Of a DNA stretch of 32,487 nucleotides, positions 29,305 to 32,487 are shown in pieces. The position numbers and the translations under genes are program-made. Position 1 is the stretch's first letter. Every line of letters begins with the position of its first letter. Source of the stretch: Candidatus Galligastranaerophilus intestinavium (GTDB taxonomy: Bacteria; Cyanobacteriota; Vampirovibrionia; Gastranaerophilales; Gastranaerophilaceae); contig DVJQ01000065.1 in NCBI GenBank assembly GCA_018716625.1, positions 1-32,487 on the forward strand. Reading direction: 5' to 3'. The notes under the pieces are model-generated. The model ran no database searches. It was not told where the DNA came from and saw only the letters and a program-made list of their open reading frames with translations.

Positions 29305-29802
29305 ATGCAATATATTAAAAACAGCGTGTTTTTGTACCTTACGCCCCGCCAGCGTTCGCAGTTGGTGAGCTTTTTAAGGTCTTTTGTAAAAAAACATCAA
29401 AAGTTGAGCGAAAATGAACTTACGGATAAATTCATTGAGGAGGAAAACTACTACAGTGAGGTTGGTTCGCCTCATTTTGAATTTGCGCTTGAAAATTTTT
29501 CAAACGAGGAATTTTTGCGTGATTTGAAAAAATTCTTTTCTTATATTTTTTGGGAACTCGAGCAAAAAGAGGCGCAAAAACCGCTTATTGAGCGCCAAAA
29601 GGCTATTCAAAAAGAGGCAAGGAAACGCGCAAACGATTATAAAATGTCAAAATTAAAACCTACAAAAAAACAATTGTGGTACTATGAAAAAGTCTGCAAA
29701 GCGCACAATGTAGCCCAAAAACCTCTCGAGGGTGCAACGAGGCTTGATTTAAGAAATTGGATTATGGATATAATTGAGCCTGAGGAAGAAAGTGATGATT
29801 AG
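29305..29802 (+). CDS. Conserved hypothetical protein, mostly helical
   Basis: 165 residues. TPRQRSQLVSFLRSFVKKHQ, a helical middle (FLRDLKKFFSYIFWELEQKE), a Lys-rich linker, then KPTKKQLWYYEKVCKAHNVA with RLDLRNWIMDIIE at the C-terminus. The last part is reminiscent of DUF3072-type 'Q-xYL--L' helical hairpins but I am not certain. No signal peptide or Cys cluster. The ATG at 29305 has no Shine-Dalgarno and depends on coupling with the preceding 54-residue gene. It overlaps prmC by 8 nt. Confidence 0.8.
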   Translation: MQYIKNSVFLYLTPRQRSQLVSFLRSFVKKHQKLSENELTDKFIEEENYYSEVGSPHFEFALENFSNEEFLRDLKKFFSYIFWELEQKEAQKPLIERQKAIQKEARKRANDYKMSKLKPTKKQLWYYEKVCKAHNVAQKPLEGATRLDLRNWIMDIIEPEEESDD

Positions 29803-30619
29803 TGAAATTGTTAAGATTTTAAAAGATGCAAATATCGACGAGCCTCAAGCCAAAGCAAAAATTATTCTTCGTGAGCTTGCAAACCTGAGCGCCGAGGACA
29901 TTTTTTTAGGGAAAGAAATAAAAAATAAGGCTGAAGTGCTTGATTTTGCTGAAAAATTAGCCAAAACAGGGGCGCCTTTGCAACACCTTTTGGGCTATTG
30001 GTATTTTATGGGCGAGAAATTTATTGTAACCCCTGATACTCTTATCCCGCGCGAAGAAACAGAATTTTTGGTTAAATGCGCGCTGGATAAAGCGGGCAAA
30101 ATTAAAAAAGAAACTGTACAAATACTGGATATTGGTACAGGCAGCGGCTGTATAGCTTGTATGATAGCAAAAAATGCTCCGCAGACTGAGGTTTTGGGGG
30201 TTGATATATCCCTAAATGCGCTTCAGGTGGCGCTTGAGAACGTACAAAAGCTTGATTTGATTAAAAAAGTTGTTTTTCGAAAGTCGGATATTTTCTCTGC
30301 TCTAAGAGAGGGCGAAAAGTTTGACATAATTGTGTCTAACCCGCCGTATATAAGTGAGGATGATTATAATAATTTAGATAAGGTTGTAAAAGACTTTGAG
30401 CCAAAAAGCGCGCTTTTGGCGGGTGAGAGCGGACTTGAGTTTTATAAAAAAATAATCCGCGGCGCAAAAAAATATTTGAACAAGGGCGGATATTTGATTT
30501 TTGAATGCGGGCATAATCAGGCAGATGAAATTTGTAAGCTGTTTGAAAAACATAATTTTACCCTAAGCGACATAATTTGCGATATGGCAGGTATTAAGCG
30601 AGTTGTGTGTGCAAATTAG
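29795..30619 (+). CDS. prmC: Peptide chain release factor N5-glutamine methyltransferase
   Basis: 274 residues. Methylates the Gln of the GGQ motif in RF1/RF2. The helical N-terminal domain carries APLQHLLGYWYFMGEKFIVT and IPREETEFLV; the SAM-binding motif I is LDIGTGSGCIACMIA and the catalytic NPPY is in IVSNPPYISEDD. Start ATG 29795 is chosen over an upstream in-frame ATG at 29774 because GAGGAAG lies just ahead. It overlaps the end of the preceding gene, and its TAG overlaps the convergent gene's stop by 4 nt (TTAG). Confidence 0.96.
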   Translation: MISEIVKILKDANIDEPQAKAKIILRELANLSAEDIFLGKEIKNKAEVLDFAEKLAKTGAPLQHLLGYWYFMGEKFIVTPDTLIPREETEFLVKCALDKAGKIKKETVQILDIGTGSGCIACMIAKNAPQTEVLGVDISLNALQVALENVQKLDLIKKVVFRKSDIFSALREGEKFDIIVSNPPYISEDDYNNLDKVVKDFEPKSALLAGESGLEFYKKIIRGAKKYLNKGGYLIFECGHNQADEICKLFEKHNFTLSDIICDMAGIKRVVCAN

Positions 30620-31614
30620 TTTAGTATATATTTGTTTATAAGGTTTCCGAGATATACACTTCTTTTGTCGGCACCATTTTTATTTAAATGGCTTTCGCCG
30701 TCCAAAAAATCCTCTTTTTCCATAAACGAGTCCTCGGCTTTGCCGATAAAATTAATATTGTTATCAATAAATAAGTTTTTATAGTTTTCATAATACTCTT
30801 TTGCTTCTTGGCTTCCCCTGTCTTTATAAGGGAAAATCATCGGGTATGTCACATATACCTCTATATCGTTGTCTTTGCACCATTTTACAAAATTAATGAA
30901 ATTTTTTGACAACTTTAGTTTTTTGTATTTTTTAAAATAAAAATTCTCTATTTTATTTATATCTTCAGTCTTTTGTGCATTATGAACTATAACATCACCT
31001 TTTGCATTCCAATATTTATGGTCATACATTTTATCCCACTTATTTTGCGGTATTCTGTTTTCCAATTTTTCAATCTGTTCATTCTTCTTTTTGACACTGA
31101 AACTTTTAGGCATATTTGTAAGGAAATAATTAATGTATTTTAACTTGGTCATAAAATCAAAACTGCGATACGCATCTTTGTCATTTGCTATTACATAGTT
31201 AGCTTTTAAGTCGCTTAATGAATTATATTCAATACATGTACCAAATTCTGCAGGAACAACTACTATATTACCTTTTTTTAAATTTTTTTGCGCCCAGATG
31301 AAAAGGTAATCCGTAAGCCCCGCGTGTGTCCCAAGATTTATTATATTTTTCCCCGTAATATTTTCGATTATATAAGAATTGGTACCGAATAATACACTGC
31401 TGCCGGCGATTAGTACTATTGTATTTTCGCCTTTGTTCAGTTTTGCACTTATTTTTTCTTTTTTCCTTAGCCATACAAAAATTGCAAGTTCATCCTGCTT
31501 ATAATAAAGTCCATCAACATTTTTTATGCAATAATCGCCAATAATAAATAAAAAACTCGTGAGAATTGCAGTAAGTAAGATTGTTGTTAAAAAAAAGATT
31601 TTATATTTTTTCAT
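30616..31614 (-). CDS. Membrane-anchored SGNH-hydrolase-like (DHHW/AlgX-type) protein
   Basis: 332 residues. An N-terminal membrane anchor (about 5-27) is followed by an extracytoplasmic domain. The IAGSSVLFGTNS segment (Ser near 71) fits SGNH block I, and DGESHLNKNGA near 308 fits the block V Asp-x-x-His. Residues between are Lys/Asn-rich. AGGAAAA precedes the ATG, 9 nt after the stop of the MBOAT gene. Together the two genes resemble the AlgI/AlgX (or DltB/DltD) pairing that O-acylates a surface or exopolysaccharide: MBOAT moves the acyl group across the membrane and the SGNH protein transfers it. Confidence 0.8.
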   Translation of the reverse strand: MKKYKIFFLTTILLTAILTSFLFIIGDYCIKNVDGLYYKQDELAIFVWLRKKEKISAKLNKGENTIVLIAGSSVLFGTNSYIIENITGKNIINLGTHAGLTDYLFIWAQKNLKKGNIVVVPAEFGTCIEYNSLSDLKANYVIANDKDAYRSFDFMTKLKYINYFLTNMPKSFSVKKKNEQIEKLENRIPQNKWDKMYDHKYWNAKGDVIVHNAQKTEDINKIENFYFKKYKKLKLSKNFINFVKWCKDNDIEVYVTYPMIFPYKDRGSQEAKEYYENYKNLFIDNNINFIGKAEDSFMEKEDFLDGESHLNKNGADKRSVYLGNLINKYILN

Positions 31615-31623
31615 TTTATTTTC

Positions 31624-32487
31624 CTAAAAGTTAAAGTATAGAAATGGTGAAGTATATGACGAATCACACAAAATTACAAGCGTAACTGACAGAATAACGG
31701 CACAAGATAGTACATAGAGAATATTAGGCTTTAGCGTCTTTGCATCGGGTCTAATTTTTCCTATAAATATTATAAACGTTAAAATTATAAGTAAAATTGC
31801 ACTCAACAAGCTCCAGTCATGGAAAAAGCCGTCATTTACATCAAAATATATTAAAAATTTGTTGATTTTTGGAATATAAAAACCGTTTAGTCCAAACATT
31901 GCCTTCAAAATGTCTGTTGCACTGCTCATATTCGGGGCTCTGAAAAATACCCAGGCAATATTTATAAATCCAAAAGTTATAATCCAGCTTAAAAAGTTCG
32001 GCAGGATAATTTTAGTGTTTTTCCACAGTCTGTTTATACAAAGGGCTAAACCGTGTATTATTCCCCATATTATAAACATCCAGCTTGCGCCGTGCCATAA
32101 GCCGCATATGCTGAAAACAATCATAATATTCAAATATGTGCGCCACTGTGTTTTATTTCTGCTGCCGCCCAGCGGAAAATACAGGTAATCTCTGAGAAAA
32201 CATGAAAGCGTTATATGCCATTTGCGCCAAAATTCCTGAATTGATGTTGATGAGTACGGATTATTAAAGTTATCGGGCAGTTTTATGTTAAACATTTTTC
32301 CAAGCCCGACAGCCATGTCACTATATCCCGAAAAGTCGTAATAAATTTGAAACGTGTAACTCAGCGCTACCAGCCAGCCTTCAACACATGTGAGGATTTG
32401 CGGGTTTGAGTAGCCTGCATTTACTAACTTAGAGAGCGAGTCTGCAATTACAATTTTTTTGAATAATCCTACACAAAAAAGATAAAG
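31624..32487 (-). CDS. MBOAT (AlgI-type) membrane O-acyltransferase (partial, runs off right edge)
   Basis: The last 287 codons are present; the 5' end is outside the window. The frame is open to the edge and reads GLFKKIVIADSLSKLVNAGY, then YTFQIYYDFSGYSDMAVGLG, IQEFWRKWHITLSCFLRDYL, YFPLGGSRN and CGLWHGASWMFIIWGIIHGL. The last motif contains the invariant MBOAT His. At least six membrane helices are visible in this part. An internal ATG at 32316 is not the start because the conserved motifs lie upstream of it. Likely substrate is a cell-surface polysaccharide. Confidence 0.95.
   Translation of the reverse strand, partial: LYLFCVGLFKKIVIADSLSKLVNAGYSNPQILTCVEGWLVALSYTFQIYYDFSGYSDMAVGLGKMFNIKLPDNFNNPYSSTSIQEFWRKWHITLSCFLRDYLYFPLGGSRNKTQWRTYLNIMIVFSICGLWHGASWMFIIWGIIHGLALCINRLWKNTKIILPNFLSWIITFGFINIAWVFFRAPNMSSATDILKAMFGLNGFYIPKINKFLIYFDVNDGFFHDWSLLSAILLIILTFIIFIGKIRPDAKTLKPNILYVLSCAVILSVTLVILCDSSYTSPFLYFNF

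Noticed and set aside
31624-32316. Complete MBOAT gene starting at the ATG at 32316
   Set aside because: Conserved GLFKK and YYDFSGYSD motifs are in frame upstream to the window edge, so the gene is truncated by the window.
1-32487. CRISPR arrays, tRNA genes, insertion sequences or prophage
   Set aside because: No direct-repeat array, cloverleaf, transposase or terminal inverted repeats were seen in reading both strands.

Overview
The window is AT-rich (roughly one third G+C), densely packed with genes, and reads as chromosomal DNA of a diderm bacterium. KdsA (KDO for lipopolysaccharide), prepilin-like proteins, flagellar export-gate proteins, a MurT-type Mur ligase, the MEP-pathway gene dxr, and many short lineage-specific proteins with an 'M-x-I ... 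N-x-x-F' N-terminus together suggest a gut member of the Vampirovibrionia/Melainabacteria (Gastranaerophilales type). That placement is inference from gene content; there is no rRNA here.

Layout. 1-1890: a truncated prepilin-like gene, a divergent XRE regulator behind a 13-bp-arm palindrome, a Cys-rich small protein, a gene-poor stretch with two terminators and a dense CATG cluster, and a CopG-type regulator. 1903-5211: dxr, a TIM-barrel protein, a repeat-containing paralog protein and a small zinc-ribbon-like protein. 5289-9362: one flagellar/type III export operon: tandem-SpoA switch protein, FliO, FliP, FliQ (with an unusual C-terminal extension), a secreted protein of unknown function, and FliR. 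9368-13074: GlmS-like SIS protein, hemW, two coupled small genes, kdsA. 13125-15088: recA overlapping rfbA. 15065-19136: small proteins, murT, and a soluble protein that joins an N-terminal domain and coiled coil to a complete FlhA cytoplasmic domain without the FlhA membrane part. 19271-19528: a long, Alu-domain-type SRP RNA. 19530-25451: a GHL10-type glycoside hydrolase, small conserved genes, a second copy of the repeat paralog, a sensor histidine kinase and smpB. 25455-28056: a prepilin, a 45-residue protein and a large membrane protein with a QAQ-rich periplasmic arm. 28175-30619: era, two small genes and prmC. 30616-32487: an SGNH-type and an MBOAT protein, probably a surface-polysaccharide O-acetylation pair, running off the right edge.

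The most interesting signals are: (i) the FlhA C-domain fusion; (ii) at least eight genes whose -10 hexamer ends 6-8 nt before the ATG with no Shine-Dalgarno, so probably leaderless mRNAs; (iii) five divergent gene pairs sharing one symmetric -10 core (ATTATAAT or ATTATATAAT), in four of which one partner is the leaderless gene; and (iv) convergent genes that share their stop codons. Two small genes (26105-26242 and 29139-29303) are tightly packed against their neighbours and easily missed.
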